In this document: one piece after another, positions 45,976-55,052 of the stretch
Layout: each line of letters opens with the position of its first letter
How positions within the stretch are numbered: position 1 is the first letter of the stretch
DNA from: Microcystis aeruginosa NIES-4325
Lineage (GTDB): Bacteria > Cyanobacteriota > Cyanobacteriia > Cyanobacteriales > Microcystaceae
Direction: 5' to 3'
Length of the DNA stretch: 64,000 bases
Assembly: GCF_008974145.1 (NCBI RefSeq)
Contig: NZ_BJKP01000007.1
Coordinates: 62,001 to 126,000 of the forward strand
Made by a program: the position numbers and the translations under genes
The notes under the pieces: model-generated
What the model saw: the letters and a program-made list of their open reading frames with translations, nothing else
Told to the model about the DNA's origin: nothing
Databases searched by the model: none

Positions 45976-47451
45976 ATGAAATCAATTTTAGTCGCAACGA
46001 TCGGAACCAGAGATTTAATGTTTCAAGTCACCACTGGTGACTGGTATAATATTGGCGATGATCGTATGAAAGGTGATATTCTCGGAGAACAGATAGAAGT
46101 GGTGTCTGATTTAGCTCTGACCGAAAAATCATCTTTTCGAGAAATATCCCAATACCTTTGGGAAAACATTGAATATTATGGCGAGCGAGTAAAACCAGTC
46201 ATTCTGGGTAAGCTTTTGGAAGATAAAATTAATGATCTCGAAAAAGTTTATTTAGTAGTAACTGATCAAAATGAAACAGTAAAAGAAAGAGAAAAAGATA
46301 CTCTTTACTCAGGAGAATTAATTAAGTATTGGCTAAATAAATTAAATTCTGATTTGGTAGTAAATATTCTCTATATAGGTAGAAATGATGAAAACCCTTC
46401 TAACTTCGAGGAAATGTTCCGTTGGTGGCAACAAGTATGGAAAGAAAAGATAAAACCTCAACCCAATCAACCCATTTTATTGTGCTTAAAAGGAGGAGTT
46501 GGACAAGCTTCAGAAGCGTCGAGAATTTCGGGATTGAGTTTTTATGGAAGCGATATTAAATTCTATGAATTTATTCCCACTCCCCATGACAATCAAAAGG
46601 GCATTTCTTCAGATTACACAGGCCATTTTTTAGGGACTAACTATCTTTGGGATCGCACTCAAAAACAGGCTTTAAAGCTATTAGAGCGTTATGATTATGC
46701 AGGAATTGAGGAGTTATTTAAACCCTATTACGAACAGAATAAATCTGAATTGAAAAAGCTTTATCAACTAATCCAAGCAGGAGTAAGCTGGAATCAAGGA
46801 CAATTTGAAGTTTTTTTTCAATCCGCTTCTTCTAGTTTTGATAATCAACAAAAAGAGCAGCATCAACAATATTGGTGGATGGCCTATGAACAAGCTTATA
46901 CCGCAGTAGTTAGACTAAAACAAAAAAATACAACCGAGGCTATGCTTCATAGTTTCCGAGCGGTAGAAGGCTTAATTTATGAGTGTTTAAAACATGAATT
47001 TAAAGACTATATGGTTAATTCTGAATATACTTATTCAGAATTAAAATCATCTGTGTTGAATAAATATCCTGCTCTTAAAGAACTTTTTGTTAATAATGGC
47101 AATCCTGTCCCTGAAATTAAGCTAGATAGTCGCACTCAACAGAGATTAATAGAGAAGTATATTGCTCTCACTTCTCCCCAGGCAAACTTTAAGGATTTAA
47201 AAGCTTGGGGTTCTGAAGAATTGCGTAATCATAGAAATCGATTATCTCACAAATTAGGAGGTATTACTGAGAGGGAATTATATCAAGCTTGGGGAAAAGA
47301 TACTTACAATCAAAAAGACTGGGAAAAGCAAATTTTAAATTGTCTCAATCTAATCACAGAAAATAAATTTTCTTTTTTATGGCAAGGAAGTTTATTTGCT
47401 TCTATTCATCAGAGAGTCCTAAAAGATATCGAAAACCGTAATGTTGTTTAA
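45976..47451 (+). CDS. CARF-HEPN ribonuclease (Csm6/Csx1-like)
   Basis: A 491-residue ancillary effector if started at ATG 45976, 4 bases after the Cmr6-Cmr1 stop; the frame also opens at 45949 inside the previous gene. The N-terminal CARF-like Rossmann domain reads MKSILVATIGTRDLMFQVT, VYLVVTDQNE and ILLCLKGGVGQASEASRISGLSFYG. The C-terminal HEPN region has the family helix AMLHSFRAVEGLIYECLK and the RNase motif R-N-R-L-S-H (Arg420, His425). By family knowledge, binding of cyclic oligoadenylate made by Cmr2 to the CARF domain switches on nonspecific RNA cutting by HEPN dimers. It is probably the collateral effector of this locus. Confidence 0.88.
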   Translation: MKSILVATIGTRDLMFQVTTGDWYNIGDDRMKGDILGEQIEVVSDLALTEKSSFREISQYLWENIEYYGERVKPVILGKLLEDKINDLEKVYLVVTDQNETVKEREKDTLYSGELIKYWLNKLNSDLVVNILYIGRNDENPSNFEEMFRWWQQVWKEKIKPQPNQPILLCLKGGVGQASEASRISGLSFYGSDIKFYEFIPTPHDNQKGISSDYTGHFLGTNYLWDRTQKQALKLLERYDYAGIEELFKPYYEQNKSELKKLYQLIQAGVSWNQGQFEVFFQSASSSFDNQQKEQHQQYWWMAYEQAYTAVVRLKQKNTTEAMLHSFRAVEGLIYECLKHEFKDYMVNSEYTYSELKSSVLNKYPALKELFVNNGNPVPEIKLDSRTQQRLIEKYIALTSPQANFKDLKAWGSEELRNHRNRLSHKLGGITERELYQAWGKDTYNQKDWEKQILNCLNLITENKFSFLWQGSLFASIHQRVLKDIENRNVV

Positions 47452-47505
47452 AGTACAAAATGCAATTAGCTCCTACAATATACACCTGGGATGCTGCCGA
47501 TACAT

Positions 47506-47589
47506 GGCTCTCTTATTCTTGGTGCGATCAGTTTAACTTATATAGAACCGATCGATCTTTGTCTCCTTTGTGTCTTTGTGATTCGTTCC
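47506..47589 (-). mobile_element. truncated copy of the GGCTCTC MITE
   Basis: Begins GGCTCTCTTATTCTTGGTG and follows the family consensus (GATCAGTTTAACTTATATAG, GATCTTTGTCTCCTTTGTG) up to GATTCGTTCC, where it is replaced by the hairpin at 47590. The second half and the GAGAGCC end are missing. The family orientation is reverse to 60852-60997. Confidence 0.75.
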
Positions 47590-47620
47590 AGCATGGGTTA
47601 GCGGTAGCGTAACCCATGCT
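47590..47620. repeat. 31-bp perfect hairpin (AGCATGGGTTA arms)
   Basis: AGCATGGGTTA (47590-47600) and TAACCCATGCT (47610-47620) enclose GCGGTAGCG. It lies at the break point of the truncated MITE, 140 bases after the CARF-HEPN gene. The gap 47452-47749 holds only this and the MITE remnant. Confidence 0.7.
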
Positions 47621-47749
47621 ACAAATAATTGTGCCTCCCTACTTAAGTGCTACATCAAAGAAAAACCTTCGTAAAACGACGGGGTTTTAAACCCAAATTT
47701 TCGATAACAGGTGAGGAATGATGATAATGAGTCGCCAAAAAGCTCTAGA

Positions 47750-48868
47750 CTACAATTTTGGCAATAATTGGTCGTAGGACTGGATCATTCTTTCGTAAGT
47801 AAAGCGAGTGGCATTGATAAAACCCTTTTTCCTCAAATCTTCCAGGCGATCGGGAGCGAGAAGATTTTCTGCAATAATAGTAGCGGCGGCCTCGTGTTCA
47901 GTGGGATCAAAGTAAACGGCTGCATCGTCAGCGATAACAGTCATGGGGAGACGATTGGAAGTAAAGACAGGACAACCACAGGATTGAGCTTCAATAACGG
48001 GAACACCGAATCCTTCCTGAAGGGAGGGAAAGATTAAAGCGGTTGCTAGACAATAAAAGGCGCGTAAGTCATCATCAGAGACGGTTCCTAATTCAATTAC
48101 TTGTGCGGACAAGTTATTCTGATTAACAAATTCTCGCATATCCGGCAGCAAAGGTTTTCCCATCAGGATCAATCGGCAATTTTCCAGACCAGGGAAAGTG
48201 ATTAACCTCTTGAATATTTTTAGCAATCCCAATCGATTTTTATACCATTGGCCGCCGCCGACATGAATTAACCAGGGATGATCACGATTGATATTAAATT
48301 TTTCCACTAGGGCTGCTGCTGCTGCTTTTGTCATCGGACCGTATCCTTGATTCAAGCAATCCTCAATTACTTCCGTTTGTTCGGGAGCAATTTTAGTTAA
48401 ACGGAGAACATCGGCACGAGTAGCTTCGGAAGAACAGACAACATATTTAGCCTGTTTTAATCCTCGCAAAATTAGCGCCTGATACTGTTTTCCCGTCCAA
48501 CTGGTGGGATTTTCAGGAATTTCTCCTAGGGCGGAACGAATGGCCAGCATATCGTGACAGATGACAAAATATTTGCGATCTTTTAGATAGGGAGTTAAAT
48601 AGGATAAAGCTTGATCACAAATGCAGACGATATCAGCCCAATCAAGCTGCTGACGTAACTGCACTGGGAAAATAATTAACTTATCGATGTACCCTAACCA
48701 CTTGCCGATTCCCTGGGGAGAAGGCTTCAGTTGACCGAAAATAGGCGGTGCTTGCACTCGCCGAATTTCGTGTCCTTTTTGCCTGAGTCCTTTCTCAACT
48801 AAACCGACAAAACGATTGATACTGATCTGCCGATCATTGACGTAATTTCCTACTATTAAAACTTTCAT
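47750..48868 (-). CDS. Glycosyltransferase family 4 protein
   Basis: A 372-residue GT-B retaining glycosyltransferase, started at MKVLIVGNYVNDRQ (48868); an upstream ATG would add seven residues. The C-terminal sugar-nucleotide half shows HVGGGQWYKNRLGLL, LGTVSDDDLRAFYCLATALIFPSLQEGFGVPVIEAQSCGCPVFTS (the EGFGVPVIEA signature) and VYFDPTEHEAAATIIAENLL. Donor and acceptor are unknown. It is the most distal gene of a minus-strand group that also includes another GT4 and gmhB, and thus probably acts on a heptose-containing surface glycan. Confidence 0.9.
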   Translation of the reverse strand: MKVLIVGNYVNDRQISINRFVGLVEKGLRQKGHEIRRVQAPPIFGQLKPSPQGIGKWLGYIDKLIIFPVQLRQQLDWADIVCICDQALSYLTPYLKDRKYFVICHDMLAIRSALGEIPENPTSWTGKQYQALILRGLKQAKYVVCSSEATRADVLRLTKIAPEQTEVIEDCLNQGYGPMTKAAAAALVEKFNINRDHPWLIHVGGGQWYKNRLGLLKIFKRLITFPGLENCRLILMGKPLLPDMREFVNQNNLSAQVIELGTVSDDDLRAFYCLATALIFPSLQEGFGVPVIEAQSCGCPVFTSNRLPMTVIADDAAVYFDPTEHEAAATIIAENLLAPDRLEDLRKKGFINATRFTYERMIQSYDQLLPKL

Positions 48869-48949
48869 GATTAGGCTCCAAAAAATCAATTTTTATAGCG
48901 GTAAAACCCTCAAACAATCTCGGGGGAGATTTCGGGGTTCAGAACAATA

Positions 48950-50176
48950 TTAGTCCCGCAAAATTTCCTCGTACCTTTGTCCCGCTCGCTCCCAGGTGTA
49001 CTCCGATTCCACCATCGCCCGGGCATTATGGGACAGTTGTTCTCGCAGAGAAGGATCATCGAACAACCTAGCGATCGCTGTGACGTACTCAGCAACGCTA
49101 TTGGCGCGCAACGCCCTAGGGGGAATTCCCGCTGCTGCCACCGTTAAACCCTCTAAACCGCGATCGCTGGCGACAATCGGAATCCCAGCGGCCATGGATT
49201 CTAGGGTTTTGCACTTGATTCCCAATCCCACCCGCAGGGGAACCACAGCAATGGTTCCTCGGTGTAAATATTCTACTGTCGAGGGAACAGTCCCCGTCAC
49301 GCTCACACCGGAATACTTGGCGAGTTCGAGAACTTCCGGTGCTGGGTTTGCCCCCACTAGGGTTAAAGTGGTGTCGGGATATCGCTGTTGAATGACTGGC
49401 AGGACTTCTAAAACAAAAAAACGGGCGGCATCGATATTATGGGTAGAACTCATGGCACCGACAAAGACCAAATTATGGCCGCCAGGATCCCGAGGACGAT
49501 AGGGAAACAGGTCTAAATCCACGCCATTAGGCACGATCTCCACCCGTATATCTGGGAGGATCTTTAACAATTGTTCGCGATCATAATCGGTCGTGGCCAC
49601 CAACTGCGAAAACTTGGCACAGTAACGTTTTTCGTACTGATAGAGTAGGGGCAGATAGAGAAAATCCCGCAGCGGATAGGCGGAGGCTCCTCTATCTAGA
49701 TGATTGCGTGTCCAACCGTACACGGAACTGTGAATATCTACTACTGTTTTGACTCGCTGACGGTATTCTGGCCGGATAAAAATCTCGCTGATACTGTGAG
49801 CGCAGATAATTACATCACATTTTTGCTGCTCGACGTATTCATCTACTCGCTCTTGAATGAGCGGCGAACGATAACTAAGAACATTAGCAGGGGTCATCTG
49901 TCCTATTGCCTCCAGAAAGCGCCCTGTTTGACCGATTAGTTTTGTCAGTCCCTTGCCTTGATCGGGAATTTCCCGGGGCGGAAATAAGACAAGATGATCG
50001 GTAAAGGTTTTTAATTCTTCGATCTGAGTTTCGGTGACATTCTCCACCCGACGGGCGAACAGGGTGACATCGTGGTTTTGATGAAGATATTTGATCAGGT
50101 TAAAAGTTCTAACCTCGGTTCCCCCGCGACTAGGTGGATAGGGAAAGTTATTGCAAGAAAGGACTAATATTCTCAT
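48950..50176 (-). CDS. Glycosyltransferase family 4 protein
   Basis: A 408-residue GT-B enzyme: MRILVLSCNNFPYPPSRGGTEVRTFNLIKYL at the N-terminus, then VEIVPNGVDLDLFPY, LVFVGAMSSTHNIDAARFF, and LRVGLGIKCKTLESMAAGIPIVASDRGLEGL (donor-binding glutamate in the KTLESMAAG region) near the C-terminus. Domain pattern resembles PelF/Stp1-type transferases. The start overlaps the gmhB stop by 4 bases, so the two are translationally coupled. Donor is likely to be a nucleotide sugar, possibly the GDP-heptose made by the neighbours (inference). Confidence 0.9.
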   Translation of the reverse strand: MRILVLSCNNFPYPPSRGGTEVRTFNLIKYLHQNHDVTLFARRVENVTETQIEELKTFTDHLVLFPPREIPDQGKGLTKLIGQTGRFLEAIGQMTPANVLSYRSPLIQERVDEYVEQQKCDVIICAHSISEIFIRPEYRQRVKTVVDIHSSVYGWTRNHLDRGASAYPLRDFLYLPLLYQYEKRYCAKFSQLVATTDYDREQLLKILPDIRVEIVPNGVDLDLFPYRPRDPGGHNLVFVGAMSSTHNIDAARFFVLEVLPVIQQRYPDTTLTLVGANPAPEVLELAKYSGVSVTGTVPSTVEYLHRGTIAVVPLRVGLGIKCKTLESMAAGIPIVASDRGLEGLTVAAAGIPPRALRANSVAEYVTAIARLFDDPSLREQLSHNARAMVESEYTWERAGQRYEEILRD

Positions 50177-50832
50177 AATTCTGCCTCGGCAGCGGTTTTT
50201 GACAACAATTCTACCGTTTCCTTTAGTTGGCCATACACGGGAATCTCAACTGGGTATTTCTCGATCTCCCCAAGGGTGACTTTTCCTCGTCCTGTTAAGA
50301 GCAATACGGGCTGACAACCAGCTTCTAGGGCGCATTCTAGATCGCTGGGCGCATCACCGATAAACAACGAGCGGGCTAAATCGATTCCGTACTGGTGGGC
50401 GGCTGTCAGCAGCAGATAGGGGGAGGGTTTGCGGCAGGGACATCCTTCGTCGGGATGGTGCGGGCAGATGGCAAGATCGTGAAAATGCACGCCCGATTGT
50501 CGGTATTCCTCGATCATGCGCCCGTGAATCGCCGCTAGATCGTCCCAAGTGAAATAGCCCCTAGCAAGTCCCGATTGATTGGTGATGATGATCAGCAGAT
50601 AACCGGCATCCTGCCACTGTTTTAAGGCAGCCGCTGCCCCGGCGGGAATGCTCACCTGTTCTGGTTTACTCAGATAGGGAATATAGTCGATAACTACTCC
50701 ATCTCGATCGAGAAATAAGGCTTTGTTCTTTTTTGCTCTATCTTCGCTTTTCTGGTCAGAATTGCCGGGAGGTGGCGGATACGGGGATTTTGGGTCGTCG
50801 TCATTGACGGAAATTGCGGGGAAAGGATTCAT
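50173..50832 (-). CDS. gmhB: D-glycero-D-manno-heptose 1,7-bisphosphate 7-phosphatase
   Basis: A HAD-family phosphatase that removes the C7 phosphate from heptose bisphosphate. HAD motif I is ALFLDRDGVVIDYIPYLS; motif II IIITNQSGLARGYF; motif III CRKPSPYLLLTAA; motif IV FIGDAPSDLECALEAGC. The zinc loop CPHHPDEGCPCRKPSP is present, as in GmhB proteins. The frame extends to 50913, but MNPFPAISVNDDD at 50832 is nearer the usual length, and the first 35 residues from it are Pro-rich and probably disordered. It is divergent from gmhA and coupled to the GT4 gene downstream. Confidence 0.92.
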   Translation of the reverse strand: MNPFPAISVNDDDPKSPYPPPPGNSDQKSEDRAKKNKALFLDRDGVVIDYIPYLSKPEQVSIPAGAAAALKQWQDAGYLLIIITNQSGLARGYFTWDDLAAIHGRMIEEYRQSGVHFHDLAICPHHPDEGCPCRKPSPYLLLTAAHQYGIDLARSLFIGDAPSDLECALEAGCQPVLLLTGRGKVTLGEIEKYPVEIPVYGQLKETVELLSKTAAEAEL

Positions 50833-51391
50833 TATGTTGGACTTTTTCGAGTCGGGGACTAGAATTCTCAGTTCTTCTGTCAGGGACGAGAGCTTGAACC
50901 GATGGACAGACAAAATCCGAGGGATTGTCGCAATTTGTGCTAGTTTTCTCGGCTAAATTGCTTCTCCTTACTATTTAAGTGTCAGAGTATAGCAATCACG
51001 GCATATTATACGCCGTCAGGCCTTTGGGCTTTTGATTATATCGGCGGTATTGTCAGGAATTGTTAACATTTTTGTCCAGCCAAACAAAAGGCCAAGACTG
51101 GCAAAGGTGGAATCCCCCGATCAGAAATCCCCCATCCCAGCCAGAATACATCAAAAATTTATTTACAAACAAAACAAATTGTGCTAAGGTTGGGGCGTTT
51201 GTGGTATATTCCCAGAGTAACTGGCAAAAGATCACTCTTTTGACTCGATTCCCGTGATAAATTCTACCATTGCAGGAGTTTTGTCCCCAATTAATGGACA
51301 GCGATTCTGGTCTTTTGATACTATTCAATGTAATGACAGAATGATTGAGAGTTAAATTTATTCAACTAATAAAAATTGGAAAATCAAACCT
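50833..51391. other. intergenic region between divergent heptose genes, no gene seen
   Basis: About 560 bases. Short open frames on both strands (about 65-91 codons) overlap each other and have no family-like sequence. A+T-rich DNA before 51392 (TTAAATTTATTCAACTAATAAAAATTGG) could hold the gmhA promoter, but no clear -35/-10 pair is found. A possible GGCAAAAGATC-CTCTTTTGACTCG imperfect inverted pair lies near 51220-51245. Confidence 0.5.
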
Positions 51392-52027
51392 ATGCGAATG
51401 GTGGAAAAATCAAACAAAAAATTGGATAGTTTCCAGAGTGATCCGTCTCTGTTACGTTTAATCAAGACTGAATTGGAAGAAGCTTATAACCTGAAGAAAA
51501 CTCTACTAACCGAGACAAAATATCTAGAGAAAATTCAAGAAATCTGCCAAGTATGTATCAATGCTTATCGCAACAACCACAAAGTATTAGTGGCTGGTAA
51601 TGGGGGCAGTGCCGCCGATGCTATCCATTTTGGCGGTGAGCTACACGGCCGATTTCTGAAAGAAAGAGAGTCTTTACCGGTTCGCATCCTCAATAGCGAT
51701 ATCGCTAGTTTAACAGCGATTGCTAACGATTATGGTTACGAATATATTTTTAGCCGCCAGATAGAAGCGGAAGGAAACCCTGGCGATGTTTTTATCGGAA
51801 TTTCCACTTCGGGAAATTCCGCTAATATCCATCAAGCTCTCCAAGTTTGTCAAGCAAAAGGTCTCACTAGCATCGGTTTAACTGGGGCGAAGGGATTAGC
51901 TCTAGAGGAAAAAACCGATTATTGTTTGATGATTCCTAGCACCAGTACCCCGCGCATTCAAGAAGGTCATGGTTTTGTTCTTCATACTATTTGTTTAGCG
52001 ATCGAAGAAGCACTCTTTCCTAACTAA
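51392..52027 (+). CDS. gmhA: D-sedoheptulose-7-phosphate isomerase
   Basis: Converts sedoheptulose 7-phosphate to D-glycero-D-manno-heptose 7-phosphate, the first step of nucleotide-activated heptose synthesis. The 211-residue SIS-domain protein has VLVAGNGGSAADAIHFGGELHGRFL (substrate-binding SAADA loop and catalytic Glu), NDYGYEYIFSRQIEAEGNPGDVFIGISTSGNSANI, and the C-terminal PRIQEGHGFVLHTICLAIEEALF with a conserved His. Start is MRMVEKSNKK; MVEKS two codons later is also possible. It heads a three-gene plus-strand operon. Confidence 0.95.
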   Translation: MRMVEKSNKKLDSFQSDPSLLRLIKTELEEAYNLKKTLLTETKYLEKIQEICQVCINAYRNNHKVLVAGNGGSAADAIHFGGELHGRFLKERESLPVRILNSDIASLTAIANDYGYEYIFSRQIEAEGNPGDVFIGISTSGNSANIHQALQVCQAKGLTSIGLTGAKGLALEEKTDYCLMIPSTSTPRIQEGHGFVLHTICLAIEEALFPN

Positions 52028-52064
52028 AATCTCCTAGCAAAAAATCAACCTAAACAGCATAACC

Positions 52065-53090
52065 ATGATCATCAGAACCAAAGCTCCTTTAAGATTAGGT
52101 TTAGGTGGTGGCGGTACCGATGTGGAACCTTACTGTAGTCTTTATGGGGGTTACGTTCTCAACGCTACTATCGATCTCTATGCCTACTGTACAGTCACGG
52201 AAATTACTGACAAACAAGTCATTTTTGTTGCCGCTGATCGAGGAGAACAACAAATAGAAACCCTCCAGTTTCCTCTACCTTATAACGGCGTTCTCGATCT
52301 GCATAAAGCGGTCTATAATCGTTTGATTAAAGACTTTAATCAAGGGCAACCTTTGCCGCTGCAAATCACCACTTTTTCCGATGCGCCAGCCGGTTCGGGA
52401 TTGGGTTCTTCTTCTACCCTAGCCGTGGCCATAGTTAAAGCCTTTGTGGAACTGTTAAAATTACCCCTAGGTGAGTATGATATCGCCCATTTAGCCTACG
52501 AGATCGAACGAATTGACCTAGGCTGGTTAGGGGGCAAACAGGATCAGTACGCTGCTACTTTTGGCGGTTTTAATTTTATGGAATTTTATGAACAAGATCG
52601 AGTCATAGTTAATCCTTTGCGGATTAAAAATTGGGTGATCAATGAATTGGAAGTCTCTCTGATCCTCTATTATACGGGAATTTCTCGCTACTCATCTCAA
52701 GTAATTGAGGATCAAATTCAGAATGTCCAAGAAAAAAATGATCAAGCGATCGCCGCTACCCATCAACTCAAAAAAGAGGCAATTCTCTTTAAAGAAGCAC
52801 TGCTTAAATCAGATTTTATGGGGATAGCAGAAATTCTGAGAACTTCTTGGGAAGCGAAAAAGAAATTATCCAAATTAATTAGTAATCCGCAGATCGATCG
52901 CATTTATCAGGTAGCTAGGGAAACCGGGGCCTACTCAGGCAAAATATCGGGGGCCGGTGGCGGTGGTTTTATTATCTTCATGGTCGATCCTACCAAGAAA
53001 ATCGAAGTAACTAAAGCTTTGAAATCAGAAGGAGGCCAAGTTATTAATTTTCACTTTACCAAATACGGAACCCAAGCATGGACATTATAG
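52065..53090 (+). CDS. hddA: D-glycero-alpha-D-manno-heptose 7-phosphate kinase
   Basis: A GHMP-family kinase that phosphorylates C1 of heptose 7-phosphate, giving the alpha-anomer bisphosphate used in the GDP branch. The 341-residue protein has the N-terminal [17 protein letters not shown], the ATP loop [20 protein letters not shown], and the C-terminal [19 protein letters not shown]. The GDP branch (HddA, GmhB, HddC) rather than the ADP branch (HldE) is indicated by the separate kinase and guanylyltransferase-type gene next to it. The gene begins 37 bases after gmhA. Confidence 0.93.
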   Translation: MIIRTKAPLRLGLGGGGTDVEPYCSLYGGYVLNATIDLYAYCTVTEITDKQVIFVAADRGEQQIETLQFPLPYNGVLDLHKAVYNRLIKDFNQGQPLPLQITTFSDAPAGSGLGSSSTLAVAIVKAFVELLKLPLGEYDIAHLAYEIERIDLGWLGGKQDQYAATFGGFNFMEFYEQDRVIVNPLRIKNWVINELEVSLILYYTGISRYSSQVIEDQIQNVQEKNDQAIAATHQLKKEAILFKEALLKSDFMGIAEILRTSWEAKKKLSKLISNPQIDRIYQVARETGAYSGKISGAGGGGFIIFMVDPTKKIEVTKALKSEGGQVINFHFTKYGTQAWTL

Positions 53091-53182
53091 CAAACCAAGG
53101 ATCAACGGGGAAGGATTGTCCCCATAACCCTAAAAATAGTTTTTAAAAGATTGGCAATAATTCAAATTTTTGAGGTGTATCT

Positions 53183-53899
53183 ATGGATGTAATTATTCTG
53201 GCGGGTGGTTTAGGAACCAGATTGCGATCGGTGATCAACAGTTTACCAAAACCTATGGCTCCCGTTGCCGACAGACCTTTTTTAGAATATCTATTAGATT
53301 ACCTGATCTCTCAAAAAGTTACCAACAAATTTTTAGTTTCTGTGGGCTATGAACATCAGAAAATTATCGACCATTTTGGTTATAAATACAAAGAATACGA
53401 GCTAAATTATCTGATAGAAGATACACCATTAGGGACTGGAGGAGCGATCCGGTTGGCACTAAATAAAATTGAAACCGAACAAGCCTTAATTGTCAACGGC
53501 GATACCCTATTTAATGTCAATTTATCCGCCTTAATTAATTTACATAATCAAAAGAAATCCCTGATAACTGTTGCTCTGAAGCCCCTAACTGACTTTGATC
53601 GTTATAATAATGTTCTCCTAGACGATGATCAGAAAATTATCGGGTTTGAATCCAAAAAATATCAAGATAAGGGCTATATTAATGGCGGTATATATTGTGT
53701 AGGAAAAAACATATTATCCAGCTTTGATCTGCCATCAAAATTTTCTTTTGAGGACGACTTTCTCAAAGTTTATACCGAGAAAATTCCTATGTATGGCTTG
53801 ATTTCTGACGAATATTTTATTGACATAGGCATCCCCCAAGATTACGAAAAAAGTCAGATTGAATTACCTGAACTTTTTAATTCCCGAAATCAGGTTTAA
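53183..53899 (+). CDS. hddC: D-glycero-alpha-D-manno-heptose 1-phosphate guanylyltransferase
   Basis: A nucleotidyltransferase that makes GDP-D-glycero-alpha-D-manno-heptose. The 238-residue protein has the signature LAGGLGTRLRSVINSLPKPMAPVADRPFLEYLLD, the second motif EDTPLGTGGAIRLALN, and VNGDTLFN (metal-binding Asp). The C-terminal part YFIDIGIPQDYEKSQIELPEL is duplicated downstream at 55789-55864. The 3' end overlaps the end of the convergent glycosyltransferase gene by 23 bases. Guanylyl rather than another nucleotide is inferred from context with hddA. Confidence 0.9.
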   Translation: MDVIILAGGLGTRLRSVINSLPKPMAPVADRPFLEYLLDYLISQKVTNKFLVSVGYEHQKIIDHFGYKYKEYELNYLIEDTPLGTGGAIRLALNKIETEQALIVNGDTLFNVNLSALINLHNQKKSLITVALKPLTDFDRYNNVLLDDDQKIIGFESKKYQDKGYINGGIYCVGKNILSSFDLPSKFSFEDDFLKVYTEKIPMYGLISDEYFIDIGIPQDYEKSQIELPELFNSRNQV

Positions 53900-54935
53900 C
53901 CTCAGGATTAAAATACGAACCATAAAACTTGGCGACTTTGATCAAATTATGGTCTTGATACCATCTGTGAGCGTTGTCAGCAACTTGCTGAAGTTGAGTC
54001 AAATCAAGACTAGACAGATTTTCATCAGCTACTAAATAATGTTTATTATTTTCTACTCCATCCACTTCAGAAGGATTATACTCTGTTAGAATTGGAACCA
54101 AACCATGGGCGGCATAGGCGGCAAAGATAGTGGATTTGCCTAAATCTCTTGGAAAATGGCTATAATCTAAAAAGCCCCCCCGTGAAGTTAACATCAATTC
54201 ACTAACAATCTGATTAGACTGAAATCCCATAGGGACTATCTCTATTCCTTTGAATTGACCTTCCGTGGTACTCAAATCACAGGGATAACCAACATCATAA
54301 ATGCGTTCAATGCCTAAAGCTTGACAGGCTTTTAGGAGATTTTTACTGAATTTTGTATAAACTAGGGGACGAGTGTACTTGGAACCGAAAACAATAAAGT
54401 AGGGTGGGCGTTCCTTGAGAGGAAGAATACATTGAGGTTCACCCATAGTAGAAAAATTTGGTAAGCAAATAACTTCGGTTTTTCCAGTCAATCGTGAAAC
54501 TATATTTTTAATTCTGGAAGTAGTAGTCACGATTAAATCAGCTAATCTGAAGATTTGATAAGAAGTTAGTAAAAATCTGAAAGCGGGGAAAATTATCCCT
54601 TTTCTTGTGTAAGTTGCGTTGAACTCATGGACTAGGATAATTAATTTAAAGTTTCTAGTTCTTGTGAGATTTTGTAATACTCTCAAGAGCCAATCGGGAA
54701 CATCGTAGTATCTACAGTTATAATGTAAGAGAACCCCCAAACAATCTGGAGTTATCAATGAAGACAAAACACTGGAAGCGTCCATATTCTTGAGAGATTC
54801 ATAGTCGATCAAGCGGCTTACTATACCAGTTTCCGACCTAATTGCTTCAGCTAAAGTAACGTTAAAATCTTCATGACACCTTGGACCAATGTGTATAATT
54901 TGTTTTTGATTGATTGGTTTTGTTGTGTCAAACAT
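53877..54935 (-). CDS. Probable glycosyltransferase
   Basis: A 352-residue protein from MFDTTKPINQKQIIHIGPRC (54935); the frame opens four codons earlier. The order is a first Rossmann-like half (GVLLHYNCRYYDVPDWLLRVLQ, FKLIILVHEFNATYTRKG) and a second one (VIVSELMLTSRGGFLDYSHFP-like, LGKSTIFAAYAAHGLVPILTEY), which fits a GT-B fold, but the usual EGFG-type donor motif is missing. I cannot give a family with certainty. The genes around it make a role in surface glycan assembly likely. Its 3' end overlaps hddC. Confidence 0.7.
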   Translation of the reverse strand: MFDTTKPINQKQIIHIGPRCHEDFNVTLAEAIRSETGIVSRLIDYESLKNMDASSVLSSLITPDCLGVLLHYNCRYYDVPDWLLRVLQNLTRTRNFKLIILVHEFNATYTRKGIIFPAFRFLLTSYQIFRLADLIVTTTSRIKNIVSRLTGKTEVICLPNFSTMGEPQCILPLKERPPYFIVFGSKYTRPLVYTKFSKNLLKACQALGIERIYDVGYPCDLSTTEGQFKGIEIVPMGFQSNQIVSELMLTSRGGFLDYSHFPRDLGKSTIFAAYAAHGLVPILTEYNPSEVDGVENNKHYLVADENLSSLDLTQLQQVADNAHRWYQDHNLIKVAKFYGSYFNPEVKPDFGN

Positions 54936-55052
54936 AGATTCCTTCACTCAAGCAAAATTCTAGATGTTTTTGTAAACATGATACCAAAAAACTTTGTGAG
55001 TCAGTGACTGTTTGAGCATTTGCCCGTAGCGACGAGCCAAACAAGGGCTAAC

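Noticed and set aside
51053-51328. Overlapping short frames between gmhB and gmhA
   Set aside because: Both strands are open over the same bases and neither encodes a plausible protein; left as intergenic.
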